64,000 nt of DNA from Nitrospira sp. UBA5698 (GTDB lineage: Bacteria > Nitrospirota > Nitrospiria > Nitrospirales > Nitrospiraceae): assembly GCA_002420115.1 (NCBI GenBank), contig DIHK01000057.1, positions 30,807-94,806 of the forward strand, read 5' to 3'. A model generated the notes under the pieces. The model saw only the letters and a program-made list of their open reading frames with translations. It was not told where the DNA came from and did not search any database. The position numbers and the translations under genes are program-made. Shown here in pieces: positions 1 through 9,420 of this stretch. Within the stretch, counting starts at the first letter, position 1; each line of letters opens with the position of its first letter.

Positions 1-780
1 CAACTCACGCCCGCCGTCCATCTCAGAAGCCGGTCCGCGAAACGACTCTACATTGATGCCCAGAAGCAGCCGGTGTCGGTTCTCCATTAAGCCATTGACG
101 GTGTAGCCCACCATGGCCGCCGTTCCATTGCCTTTATTTGCCAATTTGGCGTCGGGATCGGTCGTCGAAACATGCGTCTGATTGGAGCGCCGCTCCCCGC
201 GAAAGGTGACCGTGGGATTGCCCGGATCTTGGTCTGGCTCTGGTCCCACATCCAGGGACCGAATCCGCTTCTTGTACTCCTCCGGCTTCAGGAACACTTC
301 CATGGGCACGAAACTCTTGTGCGAGGCATTGGCTTGCACCAGCGTGCCGTCGAGAGTCGTATGGTGGGAGACCAGCTTCTGTTTAATGGCGAGGGCCACG
401 GTCTCATCAAACAACCGTTCGAGCAGCCCACTTTCCATAAACCGCCGCTTCCGATTCTGCGAGAAGGTGGAGTGATCCCACGGCATCTGATCTAAATCCA
501 GCCCAACAAACCAGCGGAGGACCAGGTTGCCGGTCAGCTCCCGCACTAAGGCCCGTTCCGAAGTGACGCCCAGCAGATACCCGCCCAGGATAGCCAGGAA
601 CAGTTGCTCCGGCGGAATCGACGGCCGGCCGGTTTCGGCATACAATGGCTCACAGAGCTGTCGAATCAGTGCTGTGTCGATCAGCGGACGAATCTTCCGC
701 ATCGGATGATCCGCGGTCACATACTGTTCCAAATTGATGTGGTAGAACATCGACCGCTGGGGAACGGCTGTGCCCATCAT
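1..780 (-). mobile_element. Insertion-sequence transposase, N-terminal part (runs off left edge)
   Basis: The reverse strand is open for 260 codons from the ATG at 780 to the window edge. The protein starts MMGTAVPQRSMFYHI and has the N-terminal domain usual in IS5/IS1182-type DDE transposases (DUF772-like): a run around residues 40-60 reading RPSIPPEQLFLAILGG, then LDLDQMPWDHSTFSQNRKRR. The part seen ends in the middle of the catalytic region, so the DDE triad cannot be checked. The gene points away from the polysaccharide cluster and its upstream end sits next to the acyl-CoA ligase stop codon. Assignment to a transposase is secure; the exact IS family (IS1182 or an IS5 subgroup) is inferred. 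Confidence 0.85.
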
Positions 781-840
781 AGCGTGGGTCCTCCTGATGG
801 AGAATCCTCTTAGCATATCTACCGTGAATGAGGGAGAGGG

Positions 841-855
841 TTTGTCAACAGCCTG
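841..855. repeat. Probable terminal inverted repeat of the insertion sequence
   Basis: Read on the minus strand the tip is CAGGCTGTTGACAAA, which resembles the ends of many IS1182/IS5-type elements. It is followed directly at 856-859 by the palindrome CTAG, a plausible target-site duplication. The matching far end lies outside the window, so the repeat cannot be confirmed here. Confidence 0.5.
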
Positions 856-2412
856 CTAGATATGATCATGGATGGTTGGAAGAAGTGGTGCGGTGTCGTG
901 GCGTTTAAGGATACTTTTCATGACCTTCCCCGCGCTGTTCTTGGGAAGGGATCTCAGGACGACAATCTGTTTGGGTAGTTGATGGAGAGGCAGTCTGGTT
1001 CTACAGTAGGACGCGATCCGTTCTTCAAATCCGTCGACATGCTTGTTGCGCGGCACAGCAAAAACCTTCAACGCCTCGCCCAGCACGTCATCGGGAATCC
1101 CGACAACCGCAGTTTCCACTATTTCACTACATTCCAATAACACTTCTTCGATCTGTCGGCAACTGACTTTTTCACCGCGGCACTTCACGAAGTCCTTTGC
1201 CCGATCCACGATATAAATGAACCTATCTTCATCAACTTGTGCCAAGTCACCTGTGTACAGTGAACCGTTACGGAACACATCCATCGTTTCTTTCCGTTCC
1301 TGCCAGTACCCCTTCGCTACGTTTGGTCCTTCTGCAACGATCTCACCGATTTCACCCGGGCGCACGTCCCTCCCCTGCTTATCCACGACACGTAACGTCA
1401 CACCGGGCATTCCTTTTCCAATAGAACCAAGCTTCGCCTCCAACATCTCAGGAGGCAGATAGGAGAGTCGTGCCGTAGCCTCAGTCTGCCCATACATAAT
1501 ATAGATCTTCTTATCAGGAAGTGTCTCTTTGAGTTCTCGGACAAAGATTGGAGCCAGATGTCCTCCAGCCTGTTGCACATGACGGAGGGAAGGGAATTGC
1601 TTTCGTTTGAAACTCGACTTTCTCAGTAGAATCTGGAAATGACTGGGTGTCCCGGCAAATCCTGTGCATTGCGTGTCGATCATTCGTTGAAGGACTGTCT
1701 CCGGATACATGAACCGATTATCGACGACTACCTCACCACCGACGGATAGGTGTGTGTGAAGGAGCGAGGCGCCGTAACAATAGTGAAAGGGTAAGACCGC
1801 CATCATACGGTCGTCTTCGCTCAGCGAAAGGCAGGAGATGATGGACTCTGTATTAGCGATAATATTTGCGTGAGTAATCATTACTCCACGTGGCTGGCCA
1901 GTCGAGCCGGATGTAAAAAACAAAGCTGCCAACTTATCGTGATTCACTGTGGCATAGTCTGATACGGGAAATTGAGGGGAAGGAAGGCTCGCAAAGTCCA
2001 GCTGGGATAAAACCTGCGGGATCGGAGGAATAATGCGATCGGTGATCAGGTGGGTTCCCGAGAGCGCGCCTGCATGAGTGGTTGCGACTGAGGCTTGCGC
2101 ACAGACAATCTTTGCACCGCTCATTCTCAGAATAGAAGAAAGATTTCTCTCCGAGCTATTGGCTGGGATTGGGACTGTGATGAGCCCAGTTTGCAAGGTG
2201 CCTAAATAGCAGGCGACCCAAAAGAGTGAGTTGTCGCCCACCAAAAGGACGCGGTCACCTGGTCTGGCATGACACCGAAGAAGATAGGCGGCAATCCGAC
2301 CGGCCTGAGCGGCGAGGTCTCCGTATGAGACCGTTGATTGAAGAAAACTGAGCGCGGTTCGATCGGGATCTTTGCCAGAAAGTAGATGATGTGCAACATT
2401 CTTTCCCATCAT
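856..2412 (-). CDS. AMP-forming acyl-CoA / acyl-ACP ligase
   Basis: This adenylate-forming enzyme activates a carboxylic acid as acyl-AMP and transfers it to CoA or to an acyl carrier protein. The 518-residue protein shows the full ANL-family motif set: the P-loop TSGSTGQPRG near 168-176, YGQTEA near 307-312, YTGDL near 386-390, the hinge region DRAKDFVKCRGEK near 403-415, and the C-terminal lysine motif NSAGKVMK near 498-505. Two carrier proteins and FAS-like enzymes nearby suggest loading of an acyl group used to modify the polysaccharide; an ACP at 3427-3720 is two genes upstream. Similar ligases are known as exosortase-A-associated acyl-CoA ligases. Its TAG stop coincides with the CTAG next to the insertion-sequence tip, so a slightly shortened C-terminus cannot be excluded. 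The substrate is unknown. Confidence 0.85.
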   Translation of the reverse strand: MMGKNVAHHLLSGKDPDRTALSFLQSTVSYGDLAAQAGRIAAYLLRCHARPGDRVLLVGDNSLFWVACYLGTLQTGLITVPIPANSSERNLSSILRMSGAKIVCAQASVATTHAGALSGTHLITDRIIPPIPQVLSQLDFASLPSPQFPVSDYATVNHDKLAALFFTSGSTGQPRGVMITHANIIANTESIISCLSLSEDDRMMAVLPFHYCYGASLLHTHLSVGGEVVVDNRFMYPETVLQRMIDTQCTGFAGTPSHFQILLRKSSFKRKQFPSLRHVQQAGGHLAPIFVRELKETLPDKKIYIMYGQTEATARLSYLPPEMLEAKLGSIGKGMPGVTLRVVDKQGRDVRPGEIGEIVAEGPNVAKGYWQERKETMDVFRNGSLYTGDLAQVDEDRFIYIVDRAKDFVKCRGEKVSCRQIEEVLLECSEIVETAVVGIPDDVLGEALKVFAVPRNKHVDGFEERIASYCRTRLPLHQLPKQIVVLRSLPKNSAGKVMKSILKRHDTAPLLPTIHDHI

Positions 2413-2455
2413 TCCAACGAATTCCTACTGGTAGGCAGTACGTGTAGGAGCCAGG

Positions 2456-3430
2456 CTAGTCAATGGTCATTGATTGCGCATGTAAATACTTTGTGACTTT
2501 TCGCTTTGACTCAATCATGTGATAGGCACGCTCGACGAGATCCTCCGTCATGCCGTATGCCTGTGCCAGGTCCAAGGCAGAAATGCCATGATCTTTCCCG
2601 TAAAGACAGAGGTCCATCTGCTCGTAGGGTAATGCAAAATAGAATTCCTCCTGTGATTGTTCCAACGTATAGGTATCGGTCGTGGGGGGACGGCGCAGGA
2701 TGTCCTCCGGCACGCCGAGATACGCCGCAAGCTGATACACTTGTGATTTGTATAAGTGAGCAATGGGCTTAAAATCGGCTGCTCCGTCACCGTTCTTCAC
2801 AAAGAAACCCTGATCATACTCGAGCAGATTTGGTGTGCCGGCTACCGCATATTGCAGCAAGTCGGCATAGTAGTATTCCATCATTTTTCTCGTTCGCTGC
2901 TTGAAATTCGTCGCCGCGACAATGCCCAGATAGGCATCCGGCGTCAGACGGACTTTGCTCATCTTCCCATCGGGCGACTGAACAACGACGGAAAAAATCG
3001 CGTACCGGCCGGCATCCAGGAGGCCCGGAAGCACGATCTTACACTTATGCCCTAATCCATATTCAGGAACCACCAAGCGGATTGAATCATCTCGCCGCTG
3101 ATAGCACCCGGCACCTGCAAGAATAGGGCTGATGTCCTCCAACGCCGACTTGGCATTGAGCGCATCGGCAACCATGCGGCCCAACTGAAGACTCTGCGGT
3201 GAAGAATCAGCTTCAGGCATGAACAGCAGCTGTATACGGTCAGTTCCAAGAGCCCGCGCACAGAGAAAGGCCACCACACTGCTGTCGATCCCTCCTGAGA
3301 CTCCGATGACAGCACCTTTTCGACGGAGCGTATGGAAGACTGTATTGCGGATCCAACCCGTGATACGTGCTGTTTCAGCCTCTACATCCAGGCGCAATAG
3401 GTCAGACGACACAACACCGTCAGGTTTCAT
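2456..3430 (-). CDS. NAD-synthetase-like PP-loop amide ligase
   Basis: The 324-residue protein carries the N-type ATP-pyrophosphatase loop SGGIDSS at residues 45-51 and, in the second half, the NadE-like stretch NGDGAADFKPIAHLYKSQV. NadE enzymes adenylate a carboxylate and convert it to an amide with ammonia. No glutaminase (nitrilase) domain is present, so free ammonia or a partner would supply nitrogen. The ATG overlaps the stop of the upstream ACP gene by four bases, so the two are probably translationally coupled. A housekeeping NAD synthetase is possible, but the position between an ACP and an acyl ligase suggests a recruited amide-forming enzyme for a sugar acid or an acyl group. Family assignment is firm; the role is inferred. 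Confidence 0.75.
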   Translation of the reverse strand: MKPDGVVSSDLLRLDVEAETARITGWIRNTVFHTLRRKGAVIGVSGGIDSSVVAFLCARALGTDRIQLLFMPEADSSPQSLQLGRMVADALNAKSALEDISPILAGAGCYQRRDDSIRLVVPEYGLGHKCKIVLPGLLDAGRYAIFSVVVQSPDGKMSKVRLTPDAYLGIVAATNFKQRTRKMMEYYYADLLQYAVAGTPNLLEYDQGFFVKNGDGAADFKPIAHLYKSQVYQLAAYLGVPEDILRRPPTTDTYTLEQSQEEFYFALPYEQMDLCLYGKDHGISALDLAQAYGMTEDLVERAYHMIESKRKVTKYLHAQSMTID

Positions 3431-3720
3431 GGGCGTGTTTCCTCTGGGAGGCGAGATGAACAGTCATGGGGAGTCTGTTGTGAGTCAGACTGTTTTGCGA
3501 GGATAAATGAGACGATCTTACTTACGGAATCGAGATTGTCTGGGATCAGCTCTTCATCGGTTACCTTGATTCCATACGTAGTTTCAAGAAACCTAACCAA
3601 TTCCAGGATGCCGGTCGAATCAATAATCCCGGTCTCCATAAATGAGTCCTCATCACCCAATTGGCCTTCCTCGCCAAAGAGGTAGTTATCAATGACGAAT
3701 CTGCGAATTGTTTGCAACAT
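3427..3720 (-). CDS. Acyl carrier protein (first of two)
   Basis: A 97-residue acidic protein beginning MLQTIRRFVI. It has the carrier-protein fold pattern with the phosphopantetheine site in GIIDSTGILELV, the attached serine being residue 35. I chose the ATG at 3720 because a GGAGG motif lies nine bases upstream; ATG 3726 and longer starts up to 3810 are possible but put the ribosome site too close or add an unconserved head. The gene overlaps the NAD-synthetase-like gene by four bases. It probably carries the acyl or amino-acyl intermediate made by the AMP ligase at 856-2412 or the FkbH-like protein at 26238-28055. The C-terminal tail after residue 80 is not ACP-like. Confidence 0.8.
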   Translation of the reverse strand: MLQTIRRFVIDNYLFGEEGQLGDEDSFMETGIIDSTGILELVRFLETTYGIKVTDEELIPDNLDSVSKIVSFILAKQSDSQQTPHDCSSRLPEETRP

Positions 3721-3846
3721 CCCCATGATCCTCCCACTCTGAAGGTTCCCCATTGCTTGCCACGTCACCACCGCCGAACGTGATCTAGTTTTTTGGAATA
3801 GTTGAACCAAAGCTCCGAATCTGTTTCACCATCCTATATAGCAAAC

Positions 3847-5136
3847 TCAAGTTCTCTGAGTGGGTATTTCCGGAGAGGAAATATCCAACGGCAAGACAAA
3901 AGAGCTCTTCAGCTTCAAGAAGTGCTTTTCCCAGAAATGCCAACTCACAAATGCAACGACGAAAGTAAGTGAGATAGTGCCAATATAAAATAGTATTTGC
4001 CCGGGAAGTTTTGATCCTCCAAACGTAAGGAACTGATCAGGGTGATACACAATATCACGTACTAGCGCGCTCAATGGCATATGAGCGAGGTACATGGCGA
4101 AGCTGTATTTGCCAAATACGCGTAACAGTGTTGACGAAAGCAGCGTCACGAGCCAATGGTCTGAAGGTAGGGTGCGCACCAGGGCAATGAAGGCAGCAAA
4201 ATGGATCGCTATTAAAGAGAGCCCCACCGTCAGAACAAGAGGATCTGTATTAGAAGCTCCGCCTCGCCAGAGGGCTAAGCCAAGACAGATAAATCCCGTG
4301 ACAATAACAATCTGTTGAGCACGCAACAATGCTGGGATGCTCCGAGAGCTTTCGCCAATCAACGCCACAAATGCTCCAGCGGCCAGGGCATCGAGTCTGC
4401 CCGGCGTAACGACATATATTGACACGGGGCTCATGTCAGCTAGTACCATCGCTATGCGAACGGCGAACGCGGTAAGCACAAGAGCAATGCAGACGCGAAC
4501 TAGCCGAACGCGATCTAGCGCGTAGACCATCCATGGCCAAAAGAGGTAAAACTGTTCCTCAATCGCCAGAGACCAGGTCACGTCGAGGATGCCATGTCCC
4601 CAACTACCAGCGATTGCCGTTGTGAAGTTGTTAAGATAGAGCCAATACCACAGGGGGTTTGTGTCGACTTGAGCCCAACGTTGCAGTTTCCCATCCGGAA
4701 TGATTCCAATTGGCAGATTTGGGATTATCAAGAACGTAATAAATAGCAGTCCATAGTACAAGGGAAAGATCCGTAATATCCGATTCTTATAAAAGCGAGA
4801 AAAGTACTCTTCAGATCCTTTGGCCAAATAAAGAACATGCGTAATGAGATAGCCAGACAGAACAAAAAATAGATCTACTCCACACCATCCAAATGCAAAT
4901 ACCTTAACAAAAAGTGTGTCCAGGGGAGAGTTTGAAGGAAATGATCCTAAAAGGTTTAAATGAAATGAAAGCACCAAGAGGATTGCCAGTCCCCGAATGC
5001 CATCTAGGGATGGGCTATGCTGATTGGTAGAGACCTTGTGAGAAGGAACCGGATTCCTCTTTGACCCAACACCGTTGGCGTGAGGTTTGATGCCCATTAT
5101 CTCTTTCACATGTGGAGTTTCAAAGCCTAGGCTCAT
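3847..5136 (-). CDS. Membrane O-acyltransferase, OafA/acyltransferase-3 family
   Basis: An integral membrane protein of about 429 residues with roughly ten hydrophobic segments. The first transmembrane helix contains the family signature SLDGIRGLAILLVLSFH, whose histidine is catalytic in acyltransferase-3 proteins. Other typical pieces are CGVDLFFVLSGYLI and TWSLAIEEQFYLFWP. Such proteins move acetyl or other acyl groups to sugar hydroxyls on the periplasmic side. The start is uncertain: a TTG at 5160 gives eight more residues; I prefer the ATG at 5136, and ATG 5097 is also possible. An N-terminal extension of about 30 residues before the first helix is unusual. It belongs to the modification module with the asparagine-synthase homologue upstream. 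Confidence 0.85.
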   Translation of the reverse strand: MSLGFETPHVKEIMGIKPHANGVGSKRNPVPSHKVSTNQHSPSLDGIRGLAILLVLSFHLNLLGSFPSNSPLDTLFVKVFAFGWCGVDLFFVLSGYLITHVLYLAKGSEEYFSRFYKNRILRIFPLYYGLLFITFLIIPNLPIGIIPDGKLQRWAQVDTNPLWYWLYLNNFTTAIAGSWGHGILDVTWSLAIEEQFYLFWPWMVYALDRVRLVRVCIALVLTAFAVRIAMVLADMSPVSIYVVTPGRLDALAAGAFVALIGESSRSIPALLRAQQIVIVTGFICLGLALWRGGASNTDPLVLTVGLSLIAIHFAAFIALVRTLPSDHWLVTLLSSTLLRVFGKYSFAMYLAHMPLSALVRDIVYHPDQFLTFGGSKLPGQILFYIGTISLTFVVAFVSWHFWEKHFLKLKSSFVLPLDISSPEIPTQRT

Positions 5137-5191
5137 ATTGAATACCCCGAGAAGATCCAAAAGAAGGAGTGTGCAATACCTCTTCTGTTGC

Positions 5192-5216
5192 TAGAGCCAT
5201 TACGTCACTGGCTCTA
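5192..5216. repeat. Perfect 8-bp inverted repeat (stem-loop or operator)
   Basis: TAGAGCCA and TGGCTCTA are separated by nine bases in the gap between the asparagine-synthase gene and the OafA-like gene. There is no T-run on the minus side, so it does not look like a standard intrinsic terminator. It may be an attenuating hairpin or a protein-binding site. Confidence 0.35.
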
Positions 5217-5329
5217 TAAGAAGCCATTCGCTTGGATTCAAGTGATACTCCTTGATAGAGGGCAGGTTCTGGAATATGTGCGCGCTCCAATCAGCCTCCT
5301 ACTTTTGAATTCGTTCGGACTTGAGGGCA

Positions 5330-7285
5330 TTAATGGTTGAGCTGGACTCTAGTGATGCGGCTATCCGTTCCACGCCTATGCATGAAGCGGTCAAGGAGAA
5401 CCGTCGTCGAGAGAATACCTGTCAGCGCCATGTTATCCTTGACACTCGTCTCTCTACCTGACCGAAACTTCCGTACCAATGCGTCGGTGGCCCGTGGATC
5501 AAACACACCGTCTTGTTTGATTCGTTGGGATGAAAGAAGGTCTCCGACAAACTCATCATGGCCGCGGAAGAAACTGATACCGTCCGGCGCTCGATACGGC
5601 TGTTTGGTCCGCGTCCTTATTGAGTCCGGTATCAATCCTTTGACCGCCTGCTTCAGAAGGTATTTCTGATCAAGCACCTTCATCTTTAAGCTGGCCGGTA
5701 ACCGAGCCGCAAAGGTTGCCACCCGATGATCCAGGAACGGGTAGCGTCCTTCAACAGCATGCGCCATCGCAACACGGTCTCCTTGGGATGAAAGGATATA
5801 TCCGGGTAGCAAATACCGCGATTCAAGAAACTCAGCCTTGGCAAATAGGGGCCATGTCGCATAAGAAGACGGCAGGTCACGTAGCAACGACGACACCGCA
5901 TCAGCCTCGGCAAGTTCTGCCTGAGTCGACACCGAGAAAAACTGCTTCGTCCTGGCTGTGAGCTCCCAGCGAGGGAGGTGAGAGAAGAAGGGGCCACTGA
6001 GCGCCTGTGGCGTGACATGAAAAAAGTGCTTCAAGTATTCGAGTGATTGTCTCTGAATATTAGGCAAATAGGGGTAAAGACGCTTGAGGAGGAGCGGACG
6101 CCATCGAGAGGCAGGGCGACGGCCCCAAAACTGACGAATCTTGGTCTCCTTGAATATGTCATAGCCGCCGAATAACTCGTCCGCACCTTCGCCGGACAGC
6201 ACCACTTTGAAACCACTGTCATGTGCGAGCCGTGATAAGAGGTAGAGGGGCGCAGGCGCAGTACGAAGGATTGGTTGCTCCGTGTGCCAGATTACGTCAG
6301 AAAACACACCGACAATATCCTCATGGCGACATCGAATCGAGGAGTGTGACGTTCCAAGAAACGCACTTGCCTCATGCTGGAACCGGCTTTCATCTATGTC
6401 GCTGGCCTCAAACGTGATTGAAAACGTTTTGATTCGATGACCAGCGCTCTTTCTTGCCAAGGCGGCGACCACCGTGGAATCAATGCCTCCGCTCAGGTAC
6501 GCACCCACGGGAACATCGGCCCGCAATCGAATCCTGGTTGCGTCCTGAAGTAGTTCAAATAACTCTTCCGCCAATTGGCTGTCTGTTGCACTCCCGTGTT
6601 CGATCTGACCAGCAAGATCAAGCGTCCAATAAGGCGTGATCGTGATCTGCTCATCGTGGACGACCATCGAGCATCCAGGAGGCAATTGGTTGATGCCACG
6701 GAATACAGTACGGGGCGGAATTGTCGCCCAAAATGTGAAAAGCTGGTCAAGCCCAATGAGATCAATTGCGCAGGGGACTTGAGGACACGTCAACAAGGCT
6801 TTGATCTCCGAAGCAAAAAGGAACTCCCCGTCCAGGCGCGTGTAGTAGAGAGGCCTGACCCCGAAACGATCACGAGACAGAAAAAGCCGTTGCCTTGCAG
6901 CATCCCAAATCGCAAAGGCCCACTGTCCGTTGAGACGTTCTACACAACGTTCGCCTTCCTCCTGGTAGAGATGGAGCAAGACTTCCGTATCCGAACTCGA
7001 TGTAAAACGATGGCCCTTCGCAATCAATTCGTTGCGGAGTTCAATGTAGTTAAAAATCTCCCCATTGAACGTAATCGCTAGAGCATCTTGCGCGATCGAC
7101 ATCGGCTGATGGCCGCCTATCAAATCAATGATACTCAACCTGGCGTGAGCGAGACCGACTGGACCATGACTATAAATACCCGCATCATCAGGGCCTCGGT
7201 AACGGATGGCCCCAATCATCTGACCCAGTCGCTCCCGGTTCACCGGTCTGTCATCTATCTGAAGAATACCGGCTATCCCGCACAT
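5330..7285 (-). CDS. asnB: Glutamine-dependent asparagine synthase homologue
   Basis: A complete 651-residue class II amidotransferase. It starts MCGIAGILQ, with the glutaminase nucleophile Cys2 in place, followed by RGPDDAG near 30-36 and NGEIFNY near 74-80. The C-terminal synthetase domain has the PP-loop SGGIDST at 265-271. The enzyme would use glutamine nitrogen to amidate a carboxylate. In polysaccharide clusters this family often amidates uronic acids rather than making free asparagine (known, for example, for O-antigen GalNAcA amidation), and it is a regular member of XrtA-associated clusters. With UDP-glucose dehydrogenase encoded in the same block, a uronamide is a reasonable prediction. 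Start and length fit the family exactly. Confidence 0.9.
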   Translation of the reverse strand: MCGIAGILQIDDRPVNRERLGQMIGAIRYRGPDDAGIYSHGPVGLAHARLSIIDLIGGHQPMSIAQDALAITFNGEIFNYIELRNELIAKGHRFTSSSDTEVLLHLYQEEGERCVERLNGQWAFAIWDAARQRLFLSRDRFGVRPLYYTRLDGEFLFASEIKALLTCPQVPCAIDLIGLDQLFTFWATIPPRTVFRGINQLPPGCSMVVHDEQITITPYWTLDLAGQIEHGSATDSQLAEELFELLQDATRIRLRADVPVGAYLSGGIDSTVVAALARKSAGHRIKTFSITFEASDIDESRFQHEASAFLGTSHSSIRCRHEDIVGVFSDVIWHTEQPILRTAPAPLYLLSRLAHDSGFKVVLSGEGADELFGGYDIFKETKIRQFWGRRPASRWRPLLLKRLYPYLPNIQRQSLEYLKHFFHVTPQALSGPFFSHLPRWELTARTKQFFSVSTQAELAEADAVSSLLRDLPSSYATWPLFAKAEFLESRYLLPGYILSSQGDRVAMAHAVEGRYPFLDHRVATFAARLPASLKMKVLDQKYLLKQAVKGLIPDSIRTRTKQPYRAPDGISFFRGHDEFVGDLLSSQRIKQDGVFDPRATDALVRKFRSGRETSVKDNMALTGILSTTVLLDRFMHRRGTDSRITRVQLNH

Positions 7286-7336
7286 CTATCGGCGCCTCCT
7301 CGTGCCACCGCAACCATTCCCTCTCCTTCGATTCGT

Positions 7337-8245
7337 CTACCGAAACCGTCGACGCAATCTTCGCGGCATCCGATTGAGAGATCGGATCGCGAGGGATTGC
7401 AGCGGACTCGGTAACCATTGCCTGAGCAACTGATCGACACGATTGCGTCGTCGATGTTGAATCCTTGTATTGAGACGCGTTAGTTGAGTCTCGCTTAGCC
7501 GCCAGTCTGATGCACCACAGTTATCCAGAATGTGCTCCACCGAATTCCCTTTCGGAATAGCCACGACACCCTTCTGACAGACACACCAGTTAAGGACGAT
7601 CTGAGCCGGGGACTTGCCTGTTTCTCGAACCAGCTCGGCAATCACGCCCGTGGGGTCACAATCGCAGATACGAGAAAGACCGCGAGCCAAGGGGCAATAG
7701 GCAATCACGGTCACCTGGTGGGCCCGGCAGTACGGCAGCAACTCCGTCTCAATGGTACGATCGATCAGGTTGTACCGAACCTGATTGGATACGATTGAAA
7801 ACTTTCCCAAGGCCTTTTGTGCCGCTTCCAGCTGTATCACGGAGAAGTTGCTGACTCCGGCAAATTTCACCTTTCCCGCCGTGATCAACTCTGCAACGGC
7901 CCCCATGGTGTCCGCGATTGGGACAGCGGGATTAGGCTCATGAAGCTGGAGTAAGTCCACACGATCAGTCCCGAGCCGCATCAAACTCGCTTCGACCGAC
8001 CGACGTAAGTCGGTGGGGCGAAAATTGTGCGGAGAGACTTTCGTTGCAAGAAAGACTTGATCCCGAACGCCTCGAATGGCTTCACCGACGACAGGCTCTG
8101 AGCCATAGGATTCAGCCGTGTCGATAAATAATGCTCCGGCTTCCAAACCACTTCGGAGTGGCTTCGGTCCGGCATGGTACTCCCATGTACCCATGCCGAT
8201 TTCTGGCAGTGAGACCCCGGTCGTCGCTAGTTCGGTCAGAGTCAC
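7337..8245 (-). CDS. Aldo/keto reductase
   Basis: A 302-residue TIM-barrel NAD(P)H-dependent reductase. The expected catalytic tetrad is visible: Asp and Tyr in FIDTAESYG, Lys in FLATKVSP, and His in VDLLQLHEPNP. The C-terminal half has the cofactor stretch KGVVAIPKGNSVEHI. It starts with GTG at 8245, eight bases after the stop of the upstream hexapeptide acyltransferase gene, so it belongs to the same transcript. Likely substrates are a keto-sugar or the carbonyl of an acyl intermediate made by the FAS-like genes next door; the sequence does not decide. The last 30 residues are very arginine-rich. Confidence 0.85.
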   Translation of the reverse strand: MTLTELATTGVSLPEIGMGTWEYHAGPKPLRSGLEAGALFIDTAESYGSEPVVGEAIRGVRDQVFLATKVSPHNFRPTDLRRSVEASLMRLGTDRVDLLQLHEPNPAVPIADTMGAVAELITAGKVKFAGVSNFSVIQLEAAQKALGKFSIVSNQVRYNLIDRTIETELLPYCRAHQVTVIAYCPLARGLSRICDCDPTGVIAELVRETGKSPAQIVLNWCVCQKGVVAIPKGNSVEHILDNCGASDWRLSETQLTRLNTRIQHRRRNRVDQLLRQWLPSPLQSLAIRSLNRMPRRLRRRFR

Positions 8246-8253
8246 GGTGGTAA

Positions 8254-9420
8254 TCAGCTTGACGAACGAGAAGGAGAAAGCGGAGAAATTCGAAAGGTTC
8301 GCACGCCATAACGTTTTAAGAAGTGTGCGACTTCATCGCACAACAGATTGGACTTTCGAGATTGCTCTTTCTTGGCAATTTCAATCCACGCAGTGCCTTG
8401 GGCGTGTAAGTGCTGTCGCATATCCTCGGGAATATCCCGAAGGCTCAGCAGGACATCAACTGAACCGACTAGCTCCTTCCGCGCCTCGCCCTCGACGACT
8501 TCCAAGCTCCAGGAGTCGTCGGTCTTGCACCACCACTTCGCCGATGGTTTAGACACACGATACCGAGTTCCCTCTCGTTTGCAGCGGAGGCCCGAATCCA
8601 TGAAGAATTGCATCATCTCCGCCACGATCTTTCGGAACAACTCAAGTTTATCCGTATCAGAAAGGTGTTTGGGGAAGTCAGGCGCCTTACTGATGACCCG
8701 CGCCGGGAAACCCACGGCCAATGACCGAGGTGGGATTGTACCTTGGACGACGGATCTGGCTCCCACTACTGTGCCGTCCCCGATTTTGGTCTTCGGAAGG
8801 ACAAAGACACCCCATGCCAGAGAGACGCTGTGGCCGATCTCAATCGGCTCAAAGTCAACCCCATAGCCCTCAAATGCATTCAGGAATGAATTGTGGCCGA
8901 AGATTAAGCAGTGTCCTCCGATCCCTGAATCGTCTCCCACGACGATGGATCGAGCTGGATTGATAAAGGACATCTGCATGATCTGGCAGTTGCGTCCAAG
9001 CACGAAACGGGAATCTGGAAACTGTAAACCGCCAACAAATACCTGTTCGTTAATCTTGCTTCCTTCCCCAATCTGTAGATGAGGGGTGTCCAAGAAGGTC
9101 GTTGAGCCGATTTGGACATGCGCACCGATTTCTATTTCTTTCCCTCGTACGACTGTCAGAAAACCGATGGATGTGTGATCTCCAATACTGACCCGGTCTC
9201 CACAGATAACCGAGCCCCACCCTATTGAGACATTCTTCCCGATGCGATATCCGCATAGGCGGTAGATCCACCGTTTGATGCAGCTCGGCCAAAGGCCGAA
9301 TAGAAGAACGTCCCGAACCGGGATGCGTGGCTTTTCAGTCAACACGGCGCGCTCAAGAAACTGAACCAGGTTTTCTGAGGATGGCGCATCGTTCCTATAC
9401 CGGCAAGCCAGCGCCCCCAT
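8254..9420 (-). CDS. Left-handed beta-helix (hexapeptide) acyltransferase with C-terminal extension
   Basis: Residues about 60-240 consist of hexapeptide repeats typical of LpxA/WbbJ-type acyltransferases (GDHTSIGFLTVVRG, EIGAHVQIG, IVVGDDSGIGG, KIGDGTVVGARSVV), ending with the usual IPPRSLAVGFPARVI. The 388-residue length is unusual: about 140 residues follow the helix with no recognised motif, including SAKWWCKTDDSW. It lies directly downstream of the five FAS-like genes and overlaps the enoyl-reductase gene by 26 bases. This makes it the best candidate for moving the acyl group made by those genes from ACP onto a sugar. The ATG at 9420 is taken; a shorter start inside the first 30 residues is possible. 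Confidence 0.8.
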   Translation of the reverse strand: MGALACRYRNDAPSSENLVQFLERAVLTEKPRIPVRDVLLFGLWPSCIKRWIYRLCGYRIGKNVSIGWGSVICGDRVSIGDHTSIGFLTVVRGKEIEIGAHVQIGSTTFLDTPHLQIGEGSKINEQVFVGGLQFPDSRFVLGRNCQIMQMSFINPARSIVVGDDSGIGGHCLIFGHNSFLNAFEGYGVDFEPIEIGHSVSLAWGVFVLPKTKIGDGTVVGARSVVQGTIPPRSLAVGFPARVISKAPDFPKHLSDTDKLELFRKIVAEMMQFFMDSGLRCKREGTRYRVSKPSAKWWCKTDDSWSLEVVEGEARKELVGSVDVLLSLRDIPEDMRQHLHAQGTAWIEIAKKEQSRKSNLLCDEVAHFLKRYGVRTFRISPLSPSRSSS

